From contig WGMC01000005.1 in the NCBI GenBank assembly GCA_016125265.1, forward strand, positions 1-35,487: a DNA stretch of 35,487 bases. The letters run 5' to 3'. Below the pieces are notes generated by a model. That model saw only the letters and a program-made list of their open reading frames with translations, had not been told where the DNA came from and did no database searches. Shown here in pieces: positions 6,261 through 15,160 of the stretch (its first letter is position 1; every line of letters begins with the position of its first letter). This DNA is from Planctomycetaceae bacterium (lineage in GTDB: Bacteria > Planctomycetota > UBA1135 > GCA-002686595). Made by a program: the position numbers and the translations under genes.

Positions 6261-9200
6261 TCAGGGCACGTCGAACGTTACCGCGCGCTCTTCGCCCGGG
6301 TCGATGCGTGTTTCGAGTAGGCCCGCCGGTTCGTCCACCCGCACGCGGTAGCGCCCGTGGGGCAAGCCGCGAAGGTGCACCTTGCCAGCGCCATCCGTCG
6401 TGAGCGCCGCGGACGGCACCGCGCCCAACGCCATCCAACGTCGCACGCTGCGCTCCCCGTGCCAATCGGCGTCCAGGGACTCGATCTCGACATCAACGCC
6501 CACAAGCGGCACGCCCTCGCGCCGCACCTCGACCTCGAGCCCACCACGTCGGCGTGCCTCGACCTTCACCGTCCCCATGACCTCCCCCACGTCGACGATC
6601 TGGGGCGGGAACCAGATCGCGGGGTTCTCGCACTGCAGCCGATAGCGGTTCACCTGGAGGCCGAGCACACCGAAATCGCCCCCATCCAGAGCGCGGTTCC
6701 GGATCACCCCCATCGGCGAATCGGCGACGTACCAACCGAAGTCCGTGCCGGGCAGAGCCGTGGTCTCGTCCCACGCCTCGAGCACCAGCCGAAGCGAAGG
6801 ATTGAAGAGCCACTCGACCTCGACATCCTCGTCCTCCACCGTCACCCAGCGGTACGCACCCAACTCCTGCTGGGTGTTGTTGCGGACCACGAGCAACAGG
6901 CGGTCGCCCACGGTGCACAGGATTTCTGCCGTTCCGTCCGTCGTGGTCAGCACACCCTCGTTGATGCGCGCGATGTCTTGCAAGGACAACACGTAGACGC
7001 CGCTCAGCGGCTGCCCCATGGGATCCACGCAGCGCAACGACAGCCGCGCGGTGGGAATCTTCAACTCGATCCTCTGCACGGGTTCACCGGAGATCTCCAC
7101 CCCTTTCGAAAGGAGCAAGCGGCTTCGCCCGTCGGCCAGTTGCACATGGGCGGTATCCGAAGGGATGCCCGCCAATTCGAGAATCACCCCCACCGGGACC
7201 AGTCCGTTGATCGAGACGTTCTGGCCGCGCCGGTCCACGTAGAGCACACGAAAGTTGATCCGCTCGCTGTACGTCTGCCCAGGGTTCCCTTGGATGTGGA
7301 GATGCAGGCGTTGTCCTCGGGTGGTTTGCACAAACGCCACTCCCTCGGAGAGTACACTTTCGGGCACGACCTGCATGCGAGCGTCGCCCTGGTCCGTGAC
7401 GAAGTGGATGTGGCGGTCCGGGCCGAGTGCATCGAGCAGCGCTCTGCCCCCCTCGTCGAACGGAGCGCCCGTGTAGTCCTCGCCGTGCGCCAGCAGCCGG
7501 AACCCATCAGGGTGCAGTCCCGACGCATCCTCCAGTTGCACGTGGAGCCCGCCGGTCGGCGCCAAGTCCCAGCGAACCACATTCTCGCCCCCGGGTTGGA
7601 CGTCGACACGCTTGCTGGTCAGTTCGTATCCCGGTGCTCCAGCAAACACGACGCTGGCACCGAGGGGCACGGACGCGAGGCGGATCCAACCTTCGGACGT
7701 GCGCTCCCCACTCCAGCTCAACCAGTCCCAGAAACCACCGTGCGTCTGGAGTGCGCCCACGCCCAGCCACGCGTCATCGATCGGCTCTCCGGTGCGCCCG
7801 TCGCGTACATCGCCGAGCATGGAGCCGTAGGCAACCAGGGGAACTTTCACGTCCGTGGTCTCCCCCGCACGTGTCGCAAACGCAACGCGCGCGCTCATAC
7901 CCGAGTCGGCGACGATGTAGCCGTACCAGTCGGCACTTTGAAGATCGTCGACCAGGCCCCAGCCATCCACGGCCATGACCGTGACCCGTTGGGACGTCAT
8001 GCTTCCCGATGCGTGCCAGAACAACACGTCGTAACTCGGAACCGGTTTGCCATCCAGCGTCGCGGCGAAACGAACCGCGCCGGCTCGCTGCATCCGCGCG
8101 ACGAGCACGGCCTGTTCCTCCGCCTTGTCCGCGGGCGGCTGCGCCGTGAGCCAGCGCCCGTAGCCTGCCGCGAGAACCTCGACCGTCCAGCCCACGCCGT
8201 CGGGTACCCGATACACGCCGCTTCCGTCCGCGTCCGTCAGCAAGCGAACGCCGCTCGCGCCAGCCGCCTCCTGCCACATTGCGCGCACTTCGGCTCCTGC
8301 GATGGGCTCGCCGGAGGTATCATCCACGACGCGCAGGCGGCTTTCGAGACCAACCGACAATTCCAGGTCGAGCACCACTCGCGCGCCGGGCGCGGGCAAG
8401 CTCAGCTCGGTCCGACGCGGCGCGACGGAGCCGAACTGGACTCCCGCAAAGATCCGATTGAGCCCCTCGGTCAGGGGTACGCGGACCGGGCCAAAGGTGC
8501 CGTCGCCACGTACCACGGCAGCGGCCAACAGAATCGGAAGTGAGCTCGCGGGGGTGTATCCGGCGACTTGCACCTGCGCCCCTTCGAGCGGCGCCGGTCC
8601 CGCGTCGGAGCGCACCGTGCCAAGCAGTTCGAATCCGGGCGCGAGAGCCAGTTGCACCACCCTGGGGAAGGCGGCGACGTGGGGAGCACTCGCCGCACCG
8701 TTGCCGCGCGCCCGCAGCACGGCGGTCTCCTTGGGCACGGCCATCCCAACGGACCCGTCCAACCCGGTACGCGCCGCGCGCGCGAGTGGCGGATCAAAAC
8801 CCAGCGACGGGTCGGGAGTCCAAGTAACCCAAACGTCCGCTCCATCCACGGGCGATTGATCCGCTCCGACGACCTGGATACGGCAGGCCGCTTCGTCTTC
8901 GCACACGACGCGCCCACCGTCGAGCAGCAGTTCGCTGACCTGGCGGAGAACGACGCTCCGGCCGGCGCTCGCAACCAGTGCCCAGGCATTTTCGCGCACG
9001 ACGTACTCCGCCGGCACTTCCACTTCGCCTGCCGAGTCACTGCGCAGGGTTTCCACATCCGGCGCTAGATCCGCTTCGAGCGCGCGCCAAGCGGCACCCG
9101 AAACGATGGACCGCCCGTTTCGCGTCGACGCCATGTGGAAGCTGACTTCGACTTCGCGCAACGGTTGACCCTCGGCTCCGACGAGCCGAAGAACGGATCG

Positions 9201-9458
9201 CTGCGCGAGAACAGATCGAGCGGCAGAAGCGTTCGATTCCCGTGCGGCGTCGACGCGTATTCCGACACCGACGTCGATGGTCGCGGCCTGCGACTGCTCT
9301 GGGTCGAGCAGTTGCTCCGTGCCTGCCTCGGACTGCTGCGCTGGGGATGAACCGCGGAGGACTGCTCCGCGATCGAGACGGGAATCGGCAAGCCACCACA
9401 AGCCCACCGCAGCAGCGGCAAGCGACAACAGGAAGAGCGCCACCAAGGACTTGCGCAA
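6261..9458 (-). CDS. Giant envelope protein with repeated carboxypeptidase-regulatory-like modules, 1065 aa
   Basis: A hydrophobic segment at residues 6-24 forms a signal anchor or signal peptide, followed by a polar linker and a long beta-rich body. At least six sites match the pattern V.D..G.P..GA.V of CarboxypepD_reg/SpaA-like beta-sandwich modules: LRLVGAEGQPLREVEVSF (about 91-107), IQVVGADQSPVDGADVWV (194-211), GTVRSDAGPAPLEGAQVQV (280-298), RVVDDTSGEPIAGAEVRA (376-393), and later LGDVRDGRTGEPIDDAWLGV, RCVDPMGQPLSGVYVL and VRREGVPLVGVDVEI. Such modules fold as small extracellular beta sandwiches and often serve as spacers or binding units. No enzymatic domain is visible. It starts 12 bases after the small secreted gene and is the last gene of a four-gene operon headed by a sigma-like gene. 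Confidence 0.85.
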   Translation of the reverse strand: MRKSLVALFLLSLAAAAVGLWWLADSRLDRGAVLRGSSPAQQSEAGTEQLLDPEQSQAATIDVGVGIRVDAARESNASAARSVLAQRSVLRLVGAEGQPLREVEVSFHMASTRNGRSIVSGAAWRALEADLAPDVETLRSDSAGEVEVPAEYVVRENAWALVASAGRSVVLRQVSELLLDGGRVVCEDEAACRIQVVGADQSPVDGADVWVTWTPDPSLGFDPPLARAARTGLDGSVGMAVPKETAVLRARGNGAASAPHVAAFPRVVQLALAPGFELLGTVRSDAGPAPLEGAQVQVAGYTPASSLPILLAAAVVRGDGTFGPVRVPLTEGLNRIFAGVQFGSVAPRRTELSLPAPGARVVLDLELSVGLESRLRVVDDTSGEPIAGAEVRAMWQEAAGASGVRLLTDADGSGVYRVPDGVGWTVEVLAAGYGRWLTAQPPADKAEEQAVLVARMQRAGAVRFAATLDGKPVPSYDVLFWHASGSMTSQRVTVMAVDGWGLVDDLQSADWYGYIVADSGMSARVAFATRAGETTDVKVPLVAYGSMLGDVRDGRTGEPIDDAWLGVGALQTHGGFWDWLSWSGERTSEGWIRLASVPLGASVVFAGAPGYELTSKRVDVQPGGENVVRWDLAPTGGLHVQLEDASGLHPDGFRLLAHGEDYTGAPFDEGGRALLDALGPDRHIHFVTDQGDARMQVVPESVLSEGVAFVQTTRGQRLHLHIQGNPGQTYSERINFRVLYVDRRGQNVSINGLVPVGVILELAGIPSDTAHVQLADGRSRLLLSKGVEISGEPVQRIELKIPTARLSLRCVDPMGQPLSGVYVLSLQDIARINEGVLTTTDGTAEILCTVGDRLLLVVRNNTQQELGAYRWVTVEDEDVEVEWLFNPSLRLVLEAWDETTALPGTDFGWYVADSPMGVIRNRALDGGDFGVLGLQVNRYRLQCENPAIWFPPQIVDVGEVMGTVKVEARRRGGLEVEVRREGVPLVGVDVEIESLDADWHGERSVRRWMALGAVPSAALTTDGAGKVHLRGLPHGRYRVRVDEPAGLLETRIDPGEERAVTFDVP

Positions 9459-9470
9459 TGTCCTACTTCC

Positions 9471-9725
9471 TCAAGGCAACACTTGCACATGGGGCGCCGA
9501 CCCGGGACGCGTCGGCTTCGGACGCTCGACACCAGCGTGGGGACCGGACGTGATGGGGGGAGCGCCGCCACCCGCTCCGGGAGTCTGCTTGACCCGCTCT
9601 GACTTGGCGAGGGGGGGACCTGTCTCGCTGACTTGGGCACTGGCTCCAAGCGGTGCGGCATGCTGAAGGCACCCGAGGGCAAGAAGCACAAGGACCAGGC
9701 GACTCGGGCTATGCACGCTACACAT
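9471..9725 (-). CDS. Small secreted Pro-rich protein, 84 aa
   Basis: The ATG at 9725 overlaps the 3' end of the upstream gene (stop 9718-9720) by eight bases, which supports translational coupling. The product has a signal peptide (SRLVLVLLALGCLQHAAPLG, with a likely cut after ASA near residue 30) and a short mature part rich in Pro, Gly and Lys. A Cys at residue 19 does not sit in a good lipobox. No domain is recognised. It may be a short partner of the giant envelope protein encoded 12 bases downstream. Reality rests on the overlap, the signal peptide and tight packing. Confidence 0.6.
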   Translation of the reverse strand: MCSVHSPSRLVLVLLALGCLQHAAPLGASAQVSETGPPLAKSERVKQTPGAGGGAPPITSGPHAGVERPKPTRPGSAPHVQVLP

Positions 9726-10587
9726 TGTCAAAGACCTCCATGATGCGGCGAATGGTCCGGTCACCGTTCTCTCTAGCTCGCTGCAGTTCCTTGTCGAAGC
9801 GCGGTGGCGGTTGTTTGCGCGCGGCGCTCCAAACCTGTTGGATAGACGTCGAGCCGGAAAGTTCGATCCAGGCGGACTGGACGTCGGCGGAGAGGGAACC
9901 CGCCAAGGCACCGTTCAGAGCAGCCGCCGCGAGGTAGACTCCTTGGGTTGGATCTGCACGCCACGCTGCTTCGTACGCGACCGAGGCCTCCCGATGCCGA
10001 CCTAGCCGCCAAAGCACAACACCGGCAGATGTCTGAAGCAGGTGCGGATACGGGGTACCCTGCAGATCTGCATGCCGCTCGCGCAGCACTCGAAGCGCGG
10101 AGGAGTGATCCCCGATCGCCGTCAACAGTTGCGCAGATACAACGGAGGCCAGTGGACTCGGCTGAAGTCGCTGAGCGGCAACTTGAACCTCCAATGCACG
10201 CCGCTCGTCGGCGAGCCAAAGTCCGGGGTTCGACACCCAATGTCGAAGCTCTGTACCCAGACTGCCGCCGGTCGCGATGGCGGAACGCTTGCTGAGCCAA
10301 GCCTTCCGATCCATCGGCTGCCTCGCGTAATACGCACTTCCGGCGCGCTTGCCCTCTGTCCGCGCAAACACCAAGCCCACCCGCAGCCAGTGGGCGACTT
10401 CTTCGCGGTGCACGGACAGGAGGTGGCGTTCGGCGCTGGTGAGGAAGTAGGCGCTCGGGCGGATCGGGTCCGACGGGCGGAACAGTTCGGGCAGGACTTT
10501 GGCGCGCGGGATGCGCAGCAGGCTCGAGTTCGGGTCGGCGGCGATCTCGGCCAGGAGGTGCTCGACTTCGGGGTGCAAGAGGCTCAT
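9718..10587 (-). CDS. Helical repeat-like protein, 289 aa
   Basis: The ATG at 10587 overlaps the stop of the sigma-like gene as ATGA. The product is soluble and mostly helical. Residues about 130-240 contain degenerate tetratricopeptide-like helix pairs, for example LLTAIGDHSSALRVLRERH and LWRLGRHREASVAYEAAWRA (A..Y..A pattern and WR.DP). The N-terminal part carries SAYFLTSAERHLLSVHREEV, which has no family I recognise. There is no signal peptide, so a cytoplasmic location is likely. Coupling to the sigma-like gene suggests it acts with that protein, perhaps as a partner or regulator; this is inference. The codon use of its middle part is less GC-biased than its neighbours. Confidence 0.75.
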   Translation of the reverse strand: MSLLHPEVEHLLAEIAADPNSSLLRIPRAKVLPELFRPSDPIRPSAYFLTSAERHLLSVHREEVAHWLRVGLVFARTEGKRAGSAYYARQPMDRKAWLSKRSAIATGGSLGTELRHWVSNPGLWLADERRALEVQVAAQRLQPSPLASVVSAQLLTAIGDHSSALRVLRERHADLQGTPYPHLLQTSAGVVLWRLGRHREASVAYEAAWRADPTQGVYLAAAALNGALAGSLSADVQSAWIELSGSTSIQQVWSAARKQPPPRFDKELQRARENGDRTIRRIMEVFDNV

Positions 10588-11222
10588 TGGAAGAGGGCCT
10601 CCAAACCCAAGAGATCCTGGAGGGTGGGACGTTCTAGGCGGCTGAGTGCGTTGAGGCCTTCGCGCAGCTCACGCGACACGGTTTCCGCGGATCCGAGGCC
10701 GTGTTCCGTGCACGCGGCCGGCGACAGGCCGCGGAACGTCGCCGCGAAGACGATGCGCCGGCGCGCTGCGGTGAATCGGTGGAAGACCGCGCTGGCGCGC
10801 CGGGTCGACGCGCTCTCGATGCCGAGCACCTCGCTGAACATCGCGTACTTCCAGGCATCGGCGGGAGCGAGCGGCATGGACTCGAGCTCTTCCACCACGT
10901 CGTCGCGCAGCAGTTCCTTCGCGCTTTCGCGCACCCGTTCGGCGAGCCACTCCTCGAGCGACGGCCGACCGGTGTAGAACGCGCCCAGGTACGCGCTGCG
11001 CGCGACCGCCCGCAGATGCAGGCGGTCGAGGTGCAGCACGAGCCGGCGCTCTTGCACCAACTGGGCTCCGCGCGCCCACAGGCCCAGAGGATCGCCGTCG
11101 GCGAACCGCGCGAGCAGCGTGCGCGAGTCCGAACCGTCGAACAGGGAGCGCCACGACTTCGCGCGCAGCGCCGGTCGCGGCGCCGGGACAAGGAGTTCCT
11201 GCACCTGGGCGCCGCCGTCCAT
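10584..11222 (-). CDS. Diverged sigma-70/ECF-like protein, 212 aa
   Basis: The ATG at 11222 has a good GAGGAG six bases upstream, which decides the start over an in-frame ATG at 11384. The N-terminal half ([21 protein letters not shown] through [24 protein letters not shown]) has the layout of ECF sigma region 2, including a WL...V...A...LR stretch. The C-terminal half, [20 protein letters not shown] then [19 protein letters not shown], matches the region 4 pattern of a helix, RR..V, then a helix-turn-helix. Key promoter-contact residues are poorly conserved, so activity as a sigma factor is a hypothesis. It is a paralogue of the gene truncated at the left edge and heads a four-gene operon (ATGA overlap with the next gene). 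Confidence 0.7.
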   Translation of the reverse strand: MDGGAQVQELLVPAPRPALRAKSWRSLFDGSDSRTLLARFADGDPLGLWARGAQLVQERRLVLHLDRLHLRAVARSAYLGAFYTGRPSLEEWLAERVRESAKELLRDDVVEELESMPLAPADAWKYAMFSEVLGIESASTRRASAVFHRFTAARRRIVFAATFRGLSPAACTEHGLGSAETVSRELREGLNALSRLERPTLQDLLGLEALFQ

Positions 11223-11424
11223 CAGCGGCTCCTCGGGATTGGGCACCCGGCTAGCGGGCGGCGGGGCGTTCGGGGGCTCGGACAAGGACCTGCGCCCCGA
11301 TCGGGGGGTAGTGGGGCGCGACACCTCCTGTAATGCAGAGGCTAGCCAGCGCGGCGGGGGTCCGCTAGCCCCCGCCATACACAAACCGCCGGGGTGCCAG
11401 ATCTGCGCGCCGCGGGGTGCGCGG

Positions 11425-11570
11425 GCCGGGTACGCGGGCCTCCTGGCCTGCCTTGGGGCGGGGGGTGGTTGTCGCGGTGCGACGCCCCTTGGGCGCGGAC
11501 GGGGCCGCGCCCCTACAGACCGCGCGACGGGGTGCGCTCCGAGGCGGGCCTGGAGGCCCGCGTACCCGGC
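11425..11570. repeat. Family A inverted pair enclosing a family B element
   Basis: Arms at 11425-11456 and 11539-11570 are near-perfect 32-nt reverse complements with three mismatches. Compared with the 6102-6200 pair, both arms carry the same change (GGGTACGCGG and CCGCGTACCC instead of GGGTGCGCGG and CCGCGCACCC), so base pairing is kept. A family B hairpin lies in the loop. Confidence 0.75.
11486..11516. repeat. Family B palindromic repeat
   Basis: A 31-nt element beginning CCCTTGGGCGCGGAC and ending CGCCCCTAC. It forms its own hairpin (GGGCGCGG / CCGCGCCC) and recurs at 15723-15753, 15979-16009, 24313-24343 and 24365-24395 with one or two substitutions, in the loop for some copies. Confidence 0.8.
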
Positions 11571-11656
11571 TCACGCGGCGCAGAAACGGTGGCCGGGTCG
11601 GGGCTCGGCGACGGCACACTGGCGCGCCTGCGGTGGAACGGCCGCAACCATCGCCC

Positions 11657-11851
11657 ATGACACGCATCCTGCAACTGGACCGCTGCCCCCACTGCAAGGC
11701 CGAGCTGCCCAAGCCCGTGCCCCGGGTCTGCCCCGAGTGCGCGGGCAGCCTGCAGCGGCGGTACCTGTCGATCGGGTGCCTGACCTCGAAACCGCCGCTC
11801 TTGCTGCTGGGGCTCGGGGTCGGCTGGCTGCTGCTGCGCTCGCTGTCCTAA
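11657..11851 (+). CDS. Tiny zinc-ribbon membrane protein, 64 aa
   Basis: The ATG at 11657 begins a 64-residue protein. Two Cys pairs, CPHCK (about residues 10-14) and CPECA (about 25-29), form a rubredoxin-like or zinc-ribbon knuckle, and a C-terminal transmembrane helix follows ([18 protein letters not shown], about 46-63). This one-ribbon-plus-helix layout is common among small bacterial membrane proteins of unknown role. It lies just upstream of the topoisomerase VI genes on the same strand and may share their transcript. Function is unassigned. Confidence 0.72.
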   Translation: MTRILQLDRCPHCKAELPKPVPRVCPECAGSLQRRYLSIGCLTSKPPLLLLGLGVGWLLLRSLS

Positions 11852-11913
11852 ACCGTCCGGCGCGACCCGTGGGAGGGAATGGGGCAAGAGCCCCCCGCCG
11901 CGTCGGCCGCCCG

Positions 11914-13758
11914 ATGGCGGACCATGCGGCACGAGTTTCCATTCCGCCGCGCGCGCCCCCCAACCCAAAGTACGTGCACCCCGTGACGTCCCCCGGTTTG
12001 TTCGATCGAGATGCCGCCGAGGCGCCCGCCGCTTCGGCTTCCGCGCCCAAGGGCAAGGCCAAGAAGGCTGCCGTGGTGGAAGCCGAGCCCGCGGCGAAGG
12101 CTCCCAAAACCGCCGGCCCCCGCCGCGGCGCCAACGCCGAACAACTGGCCGAGCGCCAGCGCGAGATCTCGGTCGCCGAGTTCTTCACCAAGAACCGCCA
12201 CCTGCTCGGGTTCGACTCGCCGCTGAAAGCGCTGCTCACGGCGATCAAGGAGGCCGTCGACAACAGCCTCGACGCCTGCGAGGAGGCCGGCATCCTCCCG
12301 GAGGTCGCCGTCGAGATCCACGCCACCGAGAACGAGAACCGCTTCCGCATCGCCATCGAGGACAACGGCCCCGGCATCGTCAAGGACCAGGTCGGCAAGG
12401 TCTTTGGCAAGCTGCTCTACGGGTCGAAGTTCCACAAGCTGAGCCAAACGCGCGGCCAGCAGGGCATCGGCATCGCGGCGGCGGGCATGTACGGGCAGCT
12501 CACGACGGGCAAGCCGATGCTGATCCGCTCGCGGCCGGGGCGCGGCAAGGCGCGCGAGTTCGTGCTGTCGATCGACACGGCCAAGAACCGGCCGGAGATC
12601 CACCGCGAAGAAGAAGTCGAGTGGAGCCACGGATCGGGCACCCGCGTCGAACTCGAACTCGAGGCCAAGTACCAAAAGGGCCTGCGTTCGGTCGACATGT
12701 ACCTGAAGCAGACGGCCATCGCGAACCCGCACCTGACGCTGCACTACACGGACCCGGGCGCCGAGAAGGTCACCTACGAGCGGGTCACCAAGGAACTGCC
12801 GCCCGAGACGATCGAGATCAAACCGCACCCCCACGGGGTCGAGCTGGGCATGTTGATCAACATGCTCAAAAGCACCGAATCGCGCACGCTTTCGGGCTTC
12901 TTGCAGGAGGAGTTCAGCCGCGTCGGACCCAAGGTCGCGAAAGACATCATCGCCGCGGCGGGCAAGGGTTTGAGCGAAAAGAGCTACCCGACGCGCATCG
13001 CCCGCGAGGAAGCGAGCGCGCTGCACGAGGCGATCCAGAAGACCCGCATCTCGGCGCCTTCGACAGATTGCATCGCACCCATCGGCGAGGCGCTGGTGCT
13101 GGCGGGCCTCAAGAAGGAGATCGAAGCGGACTTCTACGCGTCGATCACCCGCCCGCCGGCGGTGTACCGCGGCAACCCGTTCCAGGTCGAAGTGGGCATC
13201 GCCTACGGCAAACCGGGCGGCGTGGGCCTCGAACTGACCGAGGAGGGCCGCATCAAGAAGACCAAGGCCCAGATCGCCACCGAGGATCTGGTCGCCGGCG
13301 CGGACGAGCCCGTGCGGGTCTTGCGCTTCGCGAACCGCGTGCCGCTCCTGCACCAGCAGTCCGCGTGCTCGATCACCAAGGCCATCACCCAGACCAACTG
13401 GAAGAGTTACGGCCTGCAGCACCCCCGCGGCGCGCTGCCCATCGGACCCATGGCGCTGCTCGTGCACATCGCGAGTGTGTGGGTGCCGTTCACGAGTGAA
13501 TCGAAGGAAGCGATCGCGGCCTACCCGGAGATCCTGAAGGAAGTGAAGCTCGGCCTTCAGGAGTGCGGCCGCAAGCTGGGCACCTACATCAGGAAGGGCA
13601 AGAAGCTGCAGACCGAGTTCAACAAACGCAGCTTCATCGAGAAGTACATCCCCCACATCGGTATCGCCCTGCAAGAGATCCTCGACCTCGACAACACCGA
13701 GCGCGACACCACCGTCACGACCCTCGAGGACGTGCTGCACCGCTCCCGCAAGGTCTGA
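11914..13758 (+). CDS. top6B: DNA topoisomerase VI subunit B
   Basis: ATPase subunit of a type IIB topoisomerase (A2B2), which passes one duplex through a double-strand break made by subunit A. The GHKL/Bergerat fold is clear: [10 protein letters not shown] (E113, D116, N117 counted from 11914), EDNGPGI (D150 in the N2 box) and the lid motif with [16 protein letters not shown]. An H2TH-like middle and a transducer domain follow, with the conserved NWKSYGL whose Lys is the switch residue contacting ATP phosphate. An Ala/Lys-rich tail precedes the fold. The start is uncertain: the GTG at 11983 is also plausible, because codons between 11914 and 11983 are less GC-biased. No Shine-Dalgarno is seen for either. 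The gene lies 33 bases before top6A. Confidence 0.95.
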   Translation: MADHAARVSIPPRAPPNPKYVHPVTSPGLFDRDAAEAPAASASAPKGKAKKAAVVEAEPAAKAPKTAGPRRGANAEQLAERQREISVAEFFTKNRHLLGFDSPLKALLTAIKEAVDNSLDACEEAGILPEVAVEIHATENENRFRIAIEDNGPGIVKDQVGKVFGKLLYGSKFHKLSQTRGQQGIGIAAAGMYGQLTTGKPMLIRSRPGRGKAREFVLSIDTAKNRPEIHREEEVEWSHGSGTRVELELEAKYQKGLRSVDMYLKQTAIANPHLTLHYTDPGAEKVTYERVTKELPPETIEIKPHPHGVELGMLINMLKSTESRTLSGFLQEEFSRVGPKVAKDIIAAAGKGLSEKSYPTRIAREEASALHEAIQKTRISAPSTDCIAPIGEALVLAGLKKEIEADFYASITRPPAVYRGNPFQVEVGIAYGKPGGVGLELTEEGRIKKTKAQIATEDLVAGADEPVRVLRFANRVPLLHQQSACSITKAITQTNWKSYGLQHPRGALPIGPMALLVHIASVWVPFTSESKEAIAAYPEILKEVKLGLQECGRKLGTYIRKGKKLQTEFNKRSFIEKYIPHIGIALQEILDLDNTERDTTVTTLEDVLHRSRKV

Positions 13759-13791
13759 TCCCGCTTCGGCGGTCACCGAACCCAACCCAAC

Positions 13792-14985
13792 ATGGCAAAG
13801 AAGGCTTCCAAGAAGGCCGCGAAGAAGGCCGGCGGCTTCGAAGTGGCGAAGACGGTCGTCAAACGCACGGCGCCCCTCGACGCGCAGGACAAGAAGACGC
13901 TCGGCCTGATCTCGAACACGGCCGAGCGCGTGCGCAACACGATCCTGAAGCAGGCCCTGCCAGAGCTGAAGTTTCCGGTGCGCTCGCTGCAGAACGTCGA
14001 GTACGACGTCAAGAAGGGTTACTTCGAGTTGGGCAAACTGCGCAAGGCCCGCGCCCTCTCGGTCAACACGGTGCGCACCTTCGCCCAGACCCTGCGACTG
14101 ATGTCCGTCTCGAAGGAGATGGTCGAGAACGACGACTTCGCCACCAAGCGGGAGGCGTACTACGTCTCGAAGAACTGGGGCGAGGCGAAGTTCAACGACC
14201 AGCCCGAATCGGACACGGTGCTCGACGACATCGAGGCCTTGGCGTCCTTGGACGGTTTGTCGCGGGAACACCTGCGCTACCGGCCCGAGGAACACGGCGG
14301 CAGCCTCGCCGGCGAACTGACGGTGATCGACCGGGACCGCACCACGGGCCAGGAGATCCGCATCAACTGCGCGCGCATGGGTACGGGGGCGTACACGATC
14401 CCCAGCTCGGTCGAACACCTCGAGTTCGAGACCAAGGCCAACTTCGTGCTGGCGATCGAAACCGGAGGCATGTTCGAGCGCCTCAACCAGCACAACTTCT
14501 GGCGCCAGGCGAACTGCATCCTGATCTCGATGGGCGGCGTGCCGAGCCGCGCCCAGCGGCGCTTCATCCGCCGCCTGTCGGAGGAGAAGAAGCTGCCCGT
14601 CTATTGCTTCGTCGACTGCGACCCCTACGGCATCGGCAACATCTACCGCACCTTGAAGGTGGGCTCGGGCAACGCGGCCCACATCAACAAGCTGTTCTGC
14701 GTGCCGAACGCGCGGTTCCTCGGCGTCACCCCCCAGGACATCCTCGACTTCAAGCTGGAGGACGCGACCCACAAGCTGCTCGAGGTCGACATCAAACGCG
14801 CCAAGGACGCGCTCAAGAACGACCCCTTCTTCCAAGCCCACAAACCCTGGGCCAAGGCCTTCGAGCAGCTCCTCAAGATGGGGGTGCGGGCGGAGCAGCA
14901 GGCCCTGGCCAAGTGGGGCCTCAACTTCGTGATGGAAGAGTACCTGCCCCGGAAACTGGCGGATCCGGACTCGTTCCTGCCCTGA
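13792..14985 (+). CDS. top6A: DNA topoisomerase VI subunit A (Spo11-like)
   Basis: DNA-cleaving subunit of topoisomerase VI, homologous to Spo11. The 397-residue product has the winged-helix (5Y-CAP) domain with KREAYYVSKNW; Tyr124 (or Tyr123) is the expected nucleophile that forms the 5'-phosphotyrosyl link. The Toprim domain follows, with the metal-binding Glu223 in IETGGMFERL and Asp275/Asp277 in VDCDPYGIGNIYRTLKVGS. All catalytic residues expected for the family are present, so the enzyme is probably active. The N-terminus (MAKKASKKAAKKAGG) is a Lys/Ala tail. It follows top6B by 33 bases with no gene between, so both are likely cotranscribed. The family is archaeal and plant-typical and sporadic in bacteria. 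Confidence 0.95.
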   Translation: MAKKASKKAAKKAGGFEVAKTVVKRTAPLDAQDKKTLGLISNTAERVRNTILKQALPELKFPVRSLQNVEYDVKKGYFELGKLRKARALSVNTVRTFAQTLRLMSVSKEMVENDDFATKREAYYVSKNWGEAKFNDQPESDTVLDDIEALASLDGLSREHLRYRPEEHGGSLAGELTVIDRDRTTGQEIRINCARMGTGAYTIPSSVEHLEFETKANFVLAIETGGMFERLNQHNFWRQANCILISMGGVPSRAQRRFIRRLSEEKKLPVYCFVDCDPYGIGNIYRTLKVGSGNAAHINKLFCVPNARFLGVTPQDILDFKLEDATHKLLEVDIKRAKDALKNDPFFQAHKPWAKAFEQLLKMGVRAEQQALAKWGLNFVMEEYLPRKLADPDSFLP

Positions 14986-15160
14986 GCGCCGGCCTGCGGG
15001 GATGGCGCGGCGGGCGTCCCTTCGTCGCCGGGGCCGCCCGGACTGTTCTTTGCGTATTGCTTCGGATAGGGCTCAAGGGTGCTCAGGGCGGAGGTCGATC
15101 GACTGTCCAAGTTCCGCTCCGGCGTTCCTGTTTTCCATCCCCTCGCCCCAAGTGCCCCCT

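Larger units (their letters stand above)
11223..11656. other. Divergent intergenic region with repeats
   Basis: This 434-base gap separates the sigma-like operon (minus) from the zinc-ribbon/topoisomerase genes (plus). It holds a family A inverted pair with one family B element inside it (11425-11570). The part next to the sigma-like start (11223-11424) has no recognisable gene. Promoters for both directions should lie here, but none is clear by eye. Confidence 0.6.

Noticed and set aside
6357..8543. Plus-strand open frame of 728 residues opposite the giant envelope protein
   Set aside because: It is antisense to a gene with clear modular motifs and a signal anchor, and has His/Arg/Pro-rich composition typical of a shadow.
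11848..14841. Minus-strand open frame of 997 residues opposite topoisomerase VI
   Set aside because: It lies entirely antisense to the two well-supported topoisomerase VI genes, and its Val/Leu/Asp/Arg-rich composition is the mirror of their codon bias.
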